Source: Borborobacter arsenicus
GTDB taxonomy: Bacteria; Pseudomonadota; Alphaproteobacteria; Rhizobiales; Rhizobiaceae
Assembly (NCBI RefSeq): GCF_003934165.1
Contig: NZ_RKST01000007.1
Span: 186,001-250,000 of the forward strand
Direction: 5' to 3'
DNA: 64,000 nt
The notes beneath the pieces were generated by a model. It was not told the origin of the DNA and searched no databases. It worked only from the letters and a program-made list of their open reading frames with translations. Below, one piece after another: positions 27,653-35,992 of this stretch (the stretch's first letter is position 1; the number at the start of each line of letters is the position of its first letter). A program made the position numbers and the translations under genes.

Positions 27653-28428
27653 TGCGGGATAAAACAATGTCGCAGGACACACTGATAGTCTGGACCGGCC
27701 GCGCTCTCTTCCTTGGCTTATGGATGGGCGCTTGGGAATGGATTGCCAGGACGGAGTTGCTTCCGCCAGCATTCATTGGAACGCCATCCAAATTTATCCG
27801 ACAATTCTGGATTAGCCTGTGGGATGGAAGTTATCTGGAAGCAACCATTGTGACAATGCAAGCCACTTTGGCGGCGTTCGTAGTAGGCGCAGTCGCTGCA
27901 CTGCTTGTCGCCATGGTCATGTCGGCATCGCCAATTATAGGAAAAGTTCTTTCCCCTTTCGTTGACGCATTCAACTCGCTTCCGCGTGTTGCGCTAATAC
28001 CGTTGTTTATTATCTGGTTTGGCCTGGGCATGACCCAGAAGGTGGCGTCAGGGGTGTCGATAATGTTCTTTATCGTGCTCTCCTATACCATCGCAGGCGC
28101 AAAGTCCGTGGACCCGGATCATGTTGTGCTGGCGCGAAGCCTGGGAATCCCGCGCTGGAAGATTTTCACGACCATTGTGATCCCGACTGCTGTTCCGGCC
28201 ATTTTTTCGGGCCTGAGACTGGGTATGATTTATACGATATTGGGAGTCATTACAGCAGAAATGCTAGCTGGCGGGGAAGGGTTAGGTACGCGTGTAAGTT
28301 ATTACTCAAATATATTTGATACAAATGGAGTCCTTGCCGTTCTTATCGTACTGGTTTTGCTTGCAAGCGCTGTTTCCTATGTGATGTCCATCATCGAAAA
28401 TTGGATTGGGCGCTGGAGAAGCATTTAG
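27652..28428 (+). CDS. ABC permease, NitT/TauT type
   Basis: A 258-residue permease of the nitrate/sulfonate/taurine class (TauC/SsuC). The EAA loop AGAKSVDPDHVVLARSLGIPRWKIF and PTAVPAIFSGLRLG are typical. It overlaps the cyclase stop by one base. The composition is more AT-rich than the flanking genes. It forms the channel of the importer with the binding protein and ATPase that follow. Confidence 0.9.
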   Translation: MRDKTMSQDTLIVWTGRALFLGLWMGAWEWIARTELLPPAFIGTPSKFIRQFWISLWDGSYLEATIVTMQATLAAFVVGAVAALLVAMVMSASPIIGKVLSPFVDAFNSLPRVALIPLFIIWFGLGMTQKVASGVSIMFFIVLSYTIAGAKSVDPDHVVLARSLGIPRWKIFTTIVIPTAVPAIFSGLRLGMIYTILGVITAEMLAGGEGLGTRVSYYSNIFDTNGVLAVLIVLVLLASAVSYVMSIIENWIGRWRSI

Positions 28429-28457
28429 TAAATCGTAAAAAATGGGAGGTTGAATAG

Positions 28458-29492
28458 ATGAAGTATCGTAGAGTATTTGTCACAATCGCGGCGGTCCTGT
28501 CATTGGCTGTGTCATGGACCGCCCATGCGCAAGAGAAACTTGGGACGCTTCGGGTCCATGTGTTTCCTGGCGCTTACACGTCGATGTCGCTGCATGTGGC
28601 TCAGGAGAAGGGCTTCTTCACCAAGAATGGTCTGGATGTGGAGCTGGTGCCGGCTCAATCGTCATCCGCTGCCATTGCGGCAATGTTGGGCGGCAGCCTT
28701 GATATTGTGGAAAGTGGCGCGGATCTCGTCCTCTCCAGCATCGAGAAAGGAATACCGCTAAAGTACCTGATGGCCAATGAAGCAAAGAACTATGTGACAT
28801 TCATTGGGTCGAAGGAATTTGTTGAAGCTGCAAAAGGCAAGTCCTATCCGGAAATATTCCGGGAGCTGAAGGGCAAGCGCTTCGGTGTCAATGCCATCGG
28901 CGCCACTTTGCACCTGGCAGCGGTCATGATGCTGAAGGAGGCGGGGCTCAGCGAGGGCGACGTTCAATTTGTAGCCACGGGAACGGCGTCAAATACGCTT
29001 GCAGCCTGGCAGGCAGGAACGGTGGACGTGCAATTGACATTCCCCCCGGTGCCTCAACTGCTTGGAAAGCTCGGTCTGGCTGAGCCGCTTCTGGTTCTTG
29101 CCGATGACGGGCCGGATATCCTCAAGTTCCGCAACCTGTATTCAGGATGGGTCACGACCGAGGGCAATATCAGCGGCAAGAAGAAAGAGATGGACGCCTA
29201 TATCAGCGCGATGAAAGAGGCAATCGATTGGATGAAGTCGGCGGACAACAGGCAGGAACTTGTTTCGCTGGCCGAGGAACATACGCCGATATCGATGCTC
29301 CCTGAAGGAAATGAGCAGGTGCTGCGCGATGTCGTCGATCAGTATGACCGCTTCTGGGGTTATGAAATCAGCTCCGGGACGATCGATCTTTGGAACGAAT
29401 ATGCGGCCCGTAACGGTTTGATTTCGGCTCCTGTCCAATTCGACCGTGTGGTTTATGAAGGTGCTCCGAAGTGTACAGATCCATGTCAATGA
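28458..29492 (+). CDS. ABC substrate-binding protein, NMT1/THI5/TauA type
   Basis: A 344-residue periplasmic binding protein. The signal peptide is residues 1-24 (cleavage after SWTAHA). The mature part begins EKLGTLRVHVFPGAYTSM and has FFTKNGLDVELVPAQSSSA and MLGGSLDIVESGADL, the pattern of NMT1/TauA-type proteins. GGGAGG precedes the start. A perfect stem-loop follows 12 bases past the stop codon, an arrangement often used to protect or limit binding-protein mRNA. Confidence 0.9.
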   Translation: MKYRRVFVTIAAVLSLAVSWTAHAQEKLGTLRVHVFPGAYTSMSLHVAQEKGFFTKNGLDVELVPAQSSSAAIAAMLGGSLDIVESGADLVLSSIEKGIPLKYLMANEAKNYVTFIGSKEFVEAAKGKSYPEIFRELKGKRFGVNAIGATLHLAAVMMLKEAGLSEGDVQFVATGTASNTLAAWQAGTVDVQLTFPPVPQLLGKLGLAEPLLVLADDGPDILKFRNLYSGWVTTEGNISGKKKEMDAYISAMKEAIDWMKSADNRQELVSLAEEHTPISMLPEGNEQVLRDVVDQYDRFWGYEISSGTIDLWNEYAARNGLISAPVQFDRVVYEGAPKCTDPCQ

Positions 29493-30283
29493 GTGCTGAT
29501 GTTGCTGGCCTGGGGAAAAATCTTTCCCCAGGCCAGGGGATCAAGGTGCATCAGGTCAGCCACATCTATGGTGGTGGAGACCGCGTGGTGCAGGCATTGA
29601 GGGAGGTCAATCTCGATATAGAGGTTGGTTCGTTCGTCAGCCTCGTTGGTGCAAGCGGTTGCGGCAAGACGACCTTGCTGGACATCATGTGCGGTCTGAC
29701 GGAAGGGCAGCAGGGGACGGTGACCGTCGGTGGTTTGCCGCCCAGGGCCGGACGCCCTGATACCGCCCGGATGTTTGCTCGGGACGCGCTGCTGCCTTGG
29801 CTGACGGCTGAGCAGAATGTGGACTATGCGCTCAAGACCAGGATCGCCGACGCGGCGACGCGCCGACGCAGGATAGCTGCCCTTCTGGCTGCCGTTGGAC
29901 TCGGGGATTTTGCGCATGCATACCCAAGGCAACTTTCACAAGGGATGCGCCAGCGGGTCGCTTTGGTCCGGACGTTTTCGTTGCATAGCGAATTCGTTTT
30001 TCTGGATGAGCCATTTGGCGCGCTCGACGCACTCACGAAGATCACGCTCCAGGAGGAGTTGATCAGACTGTGGAGCGAAACCAACTCGACAGTGGTTCTT
30101 GTCACTCACGATCTGTCTGAGGCTGCTGCGTTGTCGGACCGAGTGGTGGTGATGTCGCCCCGTCCGGGACGTATAGTGGCTGATGTGAAGATTGATATTC
30201 CGCGGCCACGACGCGTCAAGGATCTTCATTCCAATCCGGAGTTCCATGAAATCGTTGCCGATCTGTGGGCGCGGCTTGAATAG
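29489..30283 (+). CDS. ABC ATPase, NitT/TauT type
   Basis: A TauB/SsuB-like ATPase with Walker A GASGCGKTT, signature LSQGMRQRV, Walker B FVFLDEPFGALD and the switch VTHDLSEA. Two starts are possible. ATG 29489 overlaps the binding-protein stop and gives 264 residues. GTG 29546, preceded by AGGGG, gives the family-like IKVHQVSHIYGGG start and leaves the stem-loop at 29505-29536 outside the coding region. The second is biologically attractive, because a perfect 14-base stem is odd inside coding sequence. Confidence 0.9.
   Translation: MSADVAGLGKNLSPGQGIKVHQVSHIYGGGDRVVQALREVNLDIEVGSFVSLVGASGCGKTTLLDIMCGLTEGQQGTVTVGGLPPRAGRPDTARMFARDALLPWLTAEQNVDYALKTRIADAATRRRRIAALLAAVGLGDFAHAYPRQLSQGMRQRVALVRTFSLHSEFVFLDEPFGALDALTKITLQEELIRLWSETNSTVVLVTHDLSEAAALSDRVVVMSPRPGRIVADVKIDIPRPRRVKDLHSNPEFHEIVADLWARLE
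29505..29536 (+). terminator. Perfect stem-loop between binding protein and ATPase
   Basis: Arms CTGGCCTGGGGAAA (29505-29518) and TTTCCCCAGGCCAG (29523-29536) pair without mismatch around the loop AATC. There is no T run after it, and AGGGG just behind it can serve as ribosome-binding site for a GTG start at 29546. It most likely acts as an attenuator or mRNA 3'-end stabiliser that sets a high binding-protein to ATPase ratio. Confidence 0.65.
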
Positions 30284-30340
30284 AGGTTCACCGTGCAAAA
30301 ATGTAGGGGCTTCATGCTCGCCGATAGCCGCGTCGTTGTG

Positions 30341-30372
30341 TTGACATAAAAAAACTAATCAGCATACTCATG
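30341..30372 (+). promoter_or_regulatory. Promoter with MarR-like site before the acyl-CoA ligase operon
   Basis: TTGACA (30341-30346), 16 bases, then CATACT (30363-30368). AATCAGCATACTCATG (30357-30372) overlaps the -10 and agrees at 13 of 16 positions with AATGAGTATACTCACG at 35596-35611, in front of the ThDP-marR operon. Confidence 0.55.
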
Positions 30373-30459
30373 ATGATGCGAGCAGGCCACATGCTTGCAA
30401 GTCGGCAATATCCGAGCTGATCCTGTTTCCATCTGTCAAAAAATTGGAAGAGGCGACAA

Positions 30460-32028
30460 ATGGACCGTGTCGGCGAACGCGCTTTTCCAGTGATACTTGA
30501 CGAGCAGGCAGCGCTTCACGGCGACCGCACTTTCCTCGTCCACGAGGATCTGGAAGGCGTGGTGACGTCGTTCAGTTTCACTGAAATGCGGGAACGTGCG
30601 CAGGCCTGTGCGGGGGCATTGCAATCGGTCGGGCTGGAGAAAGGCGGCCGGGTGTTCGTGTTTCTCAGGAACACCGCGGATTTTGTGCCGCTGTGGTTTG
30701 GCGTCATGTTGGCCGGGGGCGTCGTGGTGCCCGGAAACATCTATCTGACCGCGCCTGAGGTCGAGCATCTGACAACGGTTGCCGAGCCGAGCGTAATAAT
30801 AACCGAATCCCAATTCCTGCCGCTGATCCGTGAGGTTGTGGAACGCTCCGGTTGCCGCACTGCGATAGTGTCGACAGACGGGGGGGCGGATTGTATCGAA
30901 CTTGCCACGCTCGTAGAGCGCTCGCCGGATTTCACGCCTGTCTCGCTATCGAGCGACGACCTCGCCGAGATATTGTTCACCTCGGGAACCTCGTCACGTC
31001 CCAAGGGCGTGATGCTGACCCATGCGAACCTGATCTGGTGCGGCATTGCGGGTGTCGCCAATACCAGTCTCTCGCCAGCCGACCGCAGCTTCAACAACAA
31101 GCCCCTGTTCCATGTCAATTGTCAGGAGACGGTGTTGTCCTGCCTGATGGCTGGGGCAACCGCGATTGTCGGCGAACGCTACAGCGCATCGCGCTACATC
31201 AACCAGTTGATCCGGCATGGGGCCACGATCTGCAGCCTCTCGGGGATGCTGTGTCGGACACTGCTCAAGCAGCCGTCCAGCCCCTTGGACCGTTCTCACC
31301 AGATACGATTTGCTGGCTACGGCATCAATATTTCAGAGCAGGAAATAGCGGAGTTTAGCCAGCGCTTCGGCATGCGCATCCGCAATGGTTACGGCCAATC
31401 GGAGGCGATGGTCTATATCAGTGTGGAATCCGTGACCTCTCCAACCACTTATCCATCCATAGGCAGGCCGGGACTGGGGCGCGAGGTGTTCATCGTCGAC
31501 GATCAAAATCGCATCTTGCCGCCTCTTCAGCTGGGCGAAATCGTGCTGCGCGGGCGGCCGGGGCGCGATGTCATGCTCGGCTACTACAAGGACGAGGCTG
31601 CGACGAAAGCCGCTTTCGAAGGCGGCTTTCTGCACACGAACGACCTTGGATGGTTCGACGAGATGGGCAATCTGTATTTCCAGGGCAGGCGTGGCGACAT
31701 GATCAAGCGTGCCGGTGAAAATATCTCGGCCCAGGAGGTCGAGGACGCCCTGATCGGCCATGAGGCGGTAAAGGACGTCGCTGTCATCGGCGTTCCCGAT
31801 CCGGTGCGCGACCAGGCTGTGAAGGCCTTTGTGGTGCTGCGGGCGGGCAGCAGGCCGACAAGCGACGAGCTTCGCGAGTTCTGCCGTGAGCGGCTTGCCT
31901 ATTTCAAGGTGCCCGAGTTCATCGTCTTCGTTGCGGAATTGCCGCGCAATGCCAGCGGCAAGGTGCTGAAGCGCGAGCTGGATTCACTTCCGCCGGTGGA
32001 ATTTGCTCCGGAACTGGCAAAGCGATGA
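30460..32028 (+). CDS. AMP-dependent acyl-CoA synthetase
   Basis: A 522-residue adenylate-forming ligase with P-loop ILFTSGTSSRPKGVMLTH, A5 motif NGYGQSEAM, hinge GRRGDMIKRAGENISAQEVE and C-terminal Lys in ASGKVLKREL. It activates an unknown acid to an acyl-CoA. Two hydratase-like genes follow in overlapping fashion (ATGATG at 32025), so all three form one operon, with the candidate MarR-controlled promoter upstream. Confidence 0.9.
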   Translation: MDRVGERAFPVILDEQAALHGDRTFLVHEDLEGVVTSFSFTEMRERAQACAGALQSVGLEKGGRVFVFLRNTADFVPLWFGVMLAGGVVVPGNIYLTAPEVEHLTTVAEPSVIITESQFLPLIREVVERSGCRTAIVSTDGGADCIELATLVERSPDFTPVSLSSDDLAEILFTSGTSSRPKGVMLTHANLIWCGIAGVANTSLSPADRSFNNKPLFHVNCQETVLSCLMAGATAIVGERYSASRYINQLIRHGATICSLSGMLCRTLLKQPSSPLDRSHQIRFAGYGINISEQEIAEFSQRFGMRIRNGYGQSEAMVYISVESVTSPTTYPSIGRPGLGREVFIVDDQNRILPPLQLGEIVLRGRPGRDVMLGYYKDEAATKAAFEGGFLHTNDLGWFDEMGNLYFQGRRGDMIKRAGENISAQEVEDALIGHEAVKDVAVIGVPDPVRDQAVKAFVVLRAGSRPTSDELREFCRERLAYFKVPEFIVFVAELPRNASGKVLKRELDSLPPVEFAPELAKR

Positions 32029-32540
32029 TGAGACCCGAACTGCAGCACTGGGCCGACACCGTCATCGGACGCACCGAGCATTTCAGCATCGGTGTCATCG
32101 ATCCGCTCTGGTCGCAGCGATACGCGGCGGCCATAGACGATATGAATCCGCTTTATTTTGATGATGCCTATGCCCGCAGCCATGGCTATCGCGGCATTGT
32201 CGCGCCGCCGAACTATCTGGCGACGTTGCGCGGAGAGCAGGGATTCGGTCCTGCGGAAGGCGAGCTTCTGGGTGACGGCATGGCGCCTTCCGCCCGACCA
32301 CCGCTGACCAATCTGATCGGCATGGGCGGCGGGCAGACATTGGTCTTCTATGCGCCCGCCTATTGCGGTGAGCGCATCATCGGTGAGCGCACGATTGTCC
32401 GGGTCAGTGAAAAAGAGGGCCGCAAGGGTCCGCTGGTCATCATTGAAGATGAATTCCGGTATCTGACCGAACCGGGCGAGCTTGTGCTCACGCTGCGCAA
32501 CACCCTTCTATGCCAGTGGGTGGAAGGCGGTGCGTCTTGA
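32025..32540 (+). CDS. MaoC-like / FAS1-type dehydratase N-domain protein
   Basis: A 171-residue hot-dog fold protein of the MaoC N-terminal (FAS1_DH) family: DDMNPLYFDDAYARSHGYRGIVAPPNYLATL is the typical helix and substrate channel. Such proteins form enoyl-CoA hydratases, often as heterodimers with a MaoC C-terminal domain protein, encoded here by the next gene. It overlaps the ligase stop and the next start. Confidence 0.85.
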   Translation: MMRPELQHWADTVIGRTEHFSIGVIDPLWSQRYAAAIDDMNPLYFDDAYARSHGYRGIVAPPNYLATLRGEQGFGPAEGELLGDGMAPSARPPLTNLIGMGGGQTLVFYAPAYCGERIIGERTIVRVSEKEGRKGPLVIIEDEFRYLTEPGELVLTLRNTLLCQWVEGGAS

Positions 32541-32965
32541 CCGGGAAGCAGATCTGCATCGAAGACGTTCATGTCGGGCTGGTCCTTCCCGAACTGGTCA
32601 AGCAGCCGACGACGAGCATGTTGTTCCGGTTCAGCGCCGTCACCTGGAATGCGCACCGCATCCATTACGACGAACCCTATGCGCGCTCGGAAGGACATGA
32701 CCGAGTGCTGGTGCAGGCAACGATGCACGGCGCCTTCCTGTTGCAGATAATCACCGGCTTTGCAGGCCCCGCCGGGCGCGTGACTGAGTTCACCTATTCA
32801 AACCGGGGCAAGGCGATGCCCGGCGACATCCTCACATTGGGTGGGACGGTGACGGAACTGGATGATGCGGCCGCTATCGTCGGATGCGATATCTGGGAAC
32901 GCAACCATCAGCACGTGATATGTGCGGTCGGCTCGGCGCGTATCCTGCTGCCCAGACGTGGGTGA
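32537..32965 (+). CDS. MaoC-like dehydratase partner
   Basis: A 142-residue hot-dog protein with TWNAHRIHYDEPYARSEGHDRVLVQ, the MaoC hydratase signature with its catalytic Asp/His region. A TTG start at 32537 overlaps the upstream stop as TTGA and has GGAAGG about nine bases before it. The longer frame from 32510 lies inside the previous gene. The two hot-dog proteins together probably make a two-chain enoyl-CoA hydratase that acts on the product of the ligase after an oxidation step not encoded in this operon. Confidence 0.83.
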   Translation: MTGKQICIEDVHVGLVLPELVKQPTTSMLFRFSAVTWNAHRIHYDEPYARSEGHDRVLVQATMHGAFLLQIITGFAGPAGRVTEFTYSNRGKAMPGDILTLGGTVTELDDAAAIVGCDIWERNHQHVICAVGSARILLPRRG

Positions 32966-32978
32966 CGCGCCTGCCAGA

Positions 32979-33022
32979 GCATTTTCAGCAAAAGTGCCTA
33001 GCGGTTTTGCGTCCGAAAATGC
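32979..33022. repeat. Dispersed intergenic palindrome, copy 2
   Basis: Outer arms GCATTTTC (32979-32986) and GAAAATGC (33015-33022), inner arms GCAAAA (32988-32993) and TTTTGC (33005-33010). It lies between two convergent genes and may serve as a two-way terminator. It differs from copy 1 at 12766-12814 mainly in paired changes of the outer stem. Confidence 0.75.
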
Positions 33023-33037
33023 GTAAAACAAAGGGAT

Positions 33038-33610
33038 TTAGCCGGCCTTTTCCGGCTCGATCAGCCGGCTCCAGGGCGACGAGCCATTTTCATGTGCGAC
33101 CAGCAGCCGTTCGAGCAGGCCGAGGAATTGTTCCAATTCGGCGCCGCTCAGTGGTGCCATAAGCTGCGTGCGCGCGTCATGGACAAGTATCTGAGCTTGC
33201 GCCAGAACCTTGTGGCCCTCAGGAGTCAGCGATACCGTGCGGGTGCGCTTGTCAACCACACCGGCCTCGCGCTTGACCAGCCCACGCTCTGCCATTCGCC
33301 GCACCACATCGGCCACCGTGCTGGTGTCGAGCACGGCCTCGGCGGCCAAGGAGACCTGGTCGATCGCAGGATTGACGCGCACGATGCTGAGCAATGTGAC
33401 CTGCGCCGGCGTCAGCCCTAGCGGCTCGAGCTTCTGATGGAAACTTGCAACGAAAACCTGATGCAGGCGCCTCACCATGAAGCCGGGACTCTTCGGCAGC
33501 TTGACGCGTTCCGTAGCCGGCGTGGATGCTGGAGCCGCTTTGTCGCGCGCAGATCTGGCGGCTTTCTGGCTGGGTGCAGCCAGGGGGCCGCTCTTTGGTC
33601 CTGCATTCAT
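33038..33610 (-). CDS. MarR-family transcriptional regulator
   Basis: A 190-residue MarR regulator: a winged helix with LTPAQVTLLSIVRVNPAIDQ, VLDTSTVADVVRRMAERGLVKRE and the wing DKRTRTVSLTPEGHKVL. The ATG at 33610 has GGAG six bases upstream. It is 18 bases behind the ThDP enzyme gene and so is in the same transcript. A palindrome GAGTATACTC in the promoter of that transcript and a similar site before the ligase operon at 30357 make autoregulation and control of the ligase operon likely. Confidence 0.87.
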   Translation of the reverse strand: MNAGPKSGPLAAPSQKAARSARDKAAPASTPATERVKLPKSPGFMVRRLHQVFVASFHQKLEPLGLTPAQVTLLSIVRVNPAIDQVSLAAEAVLDTSTVADVVRRMAERGLVKREAGVVDKRTRTVSLTPEGHKVLAQAQILVHDARTQLMAPLSGAELEQFLGLLERLLVAHENGSSPWSRLIEPEKAG

Positions 33611-33628
33611 TTCGGTCTCCAGGCGCAA

Positions 33629-35422
33629 TCAGGCATCGTCGCCAACGGGCGTCGCTGCGTTTTCCGATAAGCGGACGAACTGGCGCTCGAACGCTGTAAT
33701 CGGTGGAAATGCCTCCGGATCGACCATCACGTCGATCAGGCAGGGACCCGGAGTCGCGAAGGCTTGGCGAAGGGCCGCCTCGAGACTTTCGTCATCGGAT
33801 GCCGCGAAGGCCGCGCATCCCACGGCGCGCGCAACCAGCGTGTGGTCGACCCGCACCATCCGGCAAACATCCGTATGGGTCCGGTAGTAGCCAAGCTCCG
33901 CATTGCGCTGGAAGCCGAGCACCGCGTTGTTGAGGACCACCACCTTGGCATCGATGTCGTGCCGGACCGCGCATTCGAGTTCGGCCCAGCAATGCGCGAA
34001 GCCGCCATCGCCAACCAGCGCCACGACCGTGCGCTGCGGCATCGCCAGCTTGGCGCCGAGCGCCATCGGATAGCCCCAGCCGAGGCCGGCCAGACCGCGT
34101 GGCGACAGATAGCGCCGGCCGGGTTGCCTGCAGGTCAGGAACTGCGTCAGCCACAGCGTCGAATAGCTCGCATCGGCCACGAAGATGCTGTCTTCTGGCG
34201 CATGGCGCTCGATCTCGCGAACCAGCCTTTCTGGCCGCAGCAACGGATTGCCGGGCTGAAGATATGGCTGCAGGTTGGCCACCGCTCTTTCGCGCAGCGG
34301 CGCAAGCTCCGCAGCGATGCGGCGCTCGCGGGCACCGGGCGCTGCCACGGCGCTGGTCTGCCGCGCCGCATGGCGGACCAGCATCGCCTCAAGCGTCTCG
34401 CGCAGATCGCCCACCAGCGGCAGGGCGCGGTAGTTGCGCTGTGTCTCGTAGGGATCGATGTCGGCATGGATGAATGCCGCGTCTGGCGGGAACAGCTTCC
34501 AGGCGCCGGTACCGTTTTCGTTGGTCCTGTTGCCGGCAAAAAACACCACGTCGGCCTTGGAAATATATTCGCTCATATACTTGGCTGGGCTTCGCGTGCC
34601 CATCGTGCTGCCGACAACGCCAAGCGCCAGCGGATGCGTTTCGTCGACGGCACCCTTGCCCATATTGGTCGTGGCCACTGGAATGGCGAGCGCGTCGCGC
34701 AAGGCGGCAAGTGCATCATGCGCCTCCGAGGAATGCACGCCGCCACCGGCGACGATCAGCGGCCGCCTGGCCTTGAGCAGAAGGCCGAGGGCGGTGTCGA
34801 TCTCGGCATCGGCCGGCCGGGTGCGCAGCATGGGAAAGCGGCCGAGCCTGAAGGGCTCGGGTGCCGCCTCGGTCAGCCGCGCCGGTTCGATCAGTATGTC
34901 CATCGGCAGCATCAATACGGCTGGCCCCGGCCGGCCGCTGGTGGCGGCGATGATCGCCTTGCGGGTGAATTCGTAGGCGCGCCCGCCTTCTGTCAGCCGT
35001 TGGAACCAGACCGAGCAGGACGAGAACAGCGCCTGATGGTCGAATTCCTGGAAAGCGTTTTTATCGACCTGACGACGGTGGACGTCCTGCACCAGTGCAA
35101 GCATCGGCACGGAGGCCTTGTAAGCCTCGGCCATGCCGGGCACGAGCAGCGTCGCTGCCGGCCCGTTTTGCGCGGCGATGCAGGCGATCTGGCCCGAAAC
35201 GCGGGCATAGGCATCGGCCATGGCTGCGCCGGCATTCTCGGTGCGATAACCGATCTGTCGGATGCCCAGCCGCTCGGCGGCAAGCATCAGTGCGGTTGGG
35301 CAACTCTGTCCAAATATCTCGCGGATGCCGGCATCATGGAGCGCGCGGGCGATTTCGTCGGCGACCGAATTGACGGATGGATCATATCTCGATGATCTGG
35401 TCGGATCGGCGGTCTGGTTCAT
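33629..35422 (-). CDS. Thiamine diphosphate enzyme (acetolactate synthase-like)
   Basis: A 597-residue ThDP enzyme. The N-terminal domain carries the catalytic Glu in YRTENAGAAMADAYARVSG, and the C-terminal ThDP/Mg motif is GDGGFAHCWAELECAV up to LNN. The family covers acetolactate synthase, glyoxylate carboligase, oxalyl-CoA decarboxylase, 2-hydroxyacyl-CoA lyase and sulfoacetaldehyde acetyltransferase. Sequence alone does not decide. Its shared MarR-like operator with an acyl-CoA ligase/hydratase operon makes an acyl-CoA lyase role worth testing. The ATG at 35422 gives the normal start; the longer frame is unsupported. Confidence 0.85.
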   Translation of the reverse strand: MNQTADPTRSSRYDPSVNSVADEIARALHDAGIREIFGQSCPTALMLAAERLGIRQIGYRTENAGAAMADAYARVSGQIACIAAQNGPAATLLVPGMAEAYKASVPMLALVQDVHRRQVDKNAFQEFDHQALFSSCSVWFQRLTEGGRAYEFTRKAIIAATSGRPGPAVLMLPMDILIEPARLTEAAPEPFRLGRFPMLRTRPADAEIDTALGLLLKARRPLIVAGGGVHSSEAHDALAALRDALAIPVATTNMGKGAVDETHPLALGVVGSTMGTRSPAKYMSEYISKADVVFFAGNRTNENGTGAWKLFPPDAAFIHADIDPYETQRNYRALPLVGDLRETLEAMLVRHAARQTSAVAAPGARERRIAAELAPLRERAVANLQPYLQPGNPLLRPERLVREIERHAPEDSIFVADASYSTLWLTQFLTCRQPGRRYLSPRGLAGLGWGYPMALGAKLAMPQRTVVALVGDGGFAHCWAELECAVRHDIDAKVVVLNNAVLGFQRNAELGYYRTHTDVCRMVRVDHTLVARAVGCAAFAASDDESLEAALRQAFATPGPCLIDVMVDPEAFPPITAFERQFVRLSENAATPVGDDA

Positions 35423-35595
35423 TTCAACCTCGCAAAGCTGGAAGGTAGAGCCGGCGCGCAGCGTCGAAGGTGTGACCATCCACCGGTCGCGGCAATGTGC
35501 GTCAGCAATAAAGATTTCCGTCCCGGTGAAGACCCAGTGCGTGCCGTCGTCTCAAGGTCAGCGCGACCGAAAGGTTGCCGATCATCAGAATATTT

Positions 35596-35626
35596 AATGA
35601 GTATACTCACGAAATTCAGGTGTCAA
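35596..35626 (-). promoter_or_regulatory. Promoter with palindromic operator before the ThDP-marR operon
   Basis: On the minus strand TTGACA (35621-35626) is followed about 15 bases later by TATACT, which lies inside the perfect palindrome GAGTATACTC (35599-35608). A repressor bound there would cover the -10 box. The transcript would start about 170 bases before the ATG. Confidence 0.55.
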
Positions 35627-35905
35627 TGGCGCGATGCGCGCGGGCGCCGAGCGGGTGGCGGAAAGTCAGTGGTCCGCGCCCATTTTGCCTCGCCCTGTCT
35701 TGACCAGAGGGCCTCGATCGGCGCACCGGACCGAACGTCTCGAGCCTCGTATAGCGGTCTACCGCCGATATGCGGATCCCTGTTTGCCGTTTCGGCAATT
35801 GCCGCGACTTCGTGTCGGACCTTGAGCAAAGTAGACGAAGCGTGCGATGGTCAGCGGCCCAGCCGCCCTTGACACGACCGCCTAAATTCGCGACATCCGA
35901 GTCAA

Positions 35906-35922
35906 AGTTCGGAATCCGATGA
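35906..35922. promoter_or_regulatory. Degenerate IclR operator before its own gene
   Basis: AGTTCGGAATCCGATGA agrees at 13 of 17 positions with the perfect operator AGTTCGGAATACGAACT seen three times downstream. The left half is intact and the right half-site is eroded. It lies 87 bases before the IclR start and would allow weak autoregulation. Confidence 0.5.
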
Positions 35923-35992
35923 CAATGGGGCCCGGCGACAGCATGGACCTCCGCATTGCGCCGCAGAACGAGCACGAGGCCACGAAAATATC

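Noticed and set aside
33764-35395. A 543-codon plus-strand frame opposite the ThDP enzyme gene
   Set aside because: Shadow of a high-GC gene. The minus strand shows the ThDP motif and the catalytic Glu.
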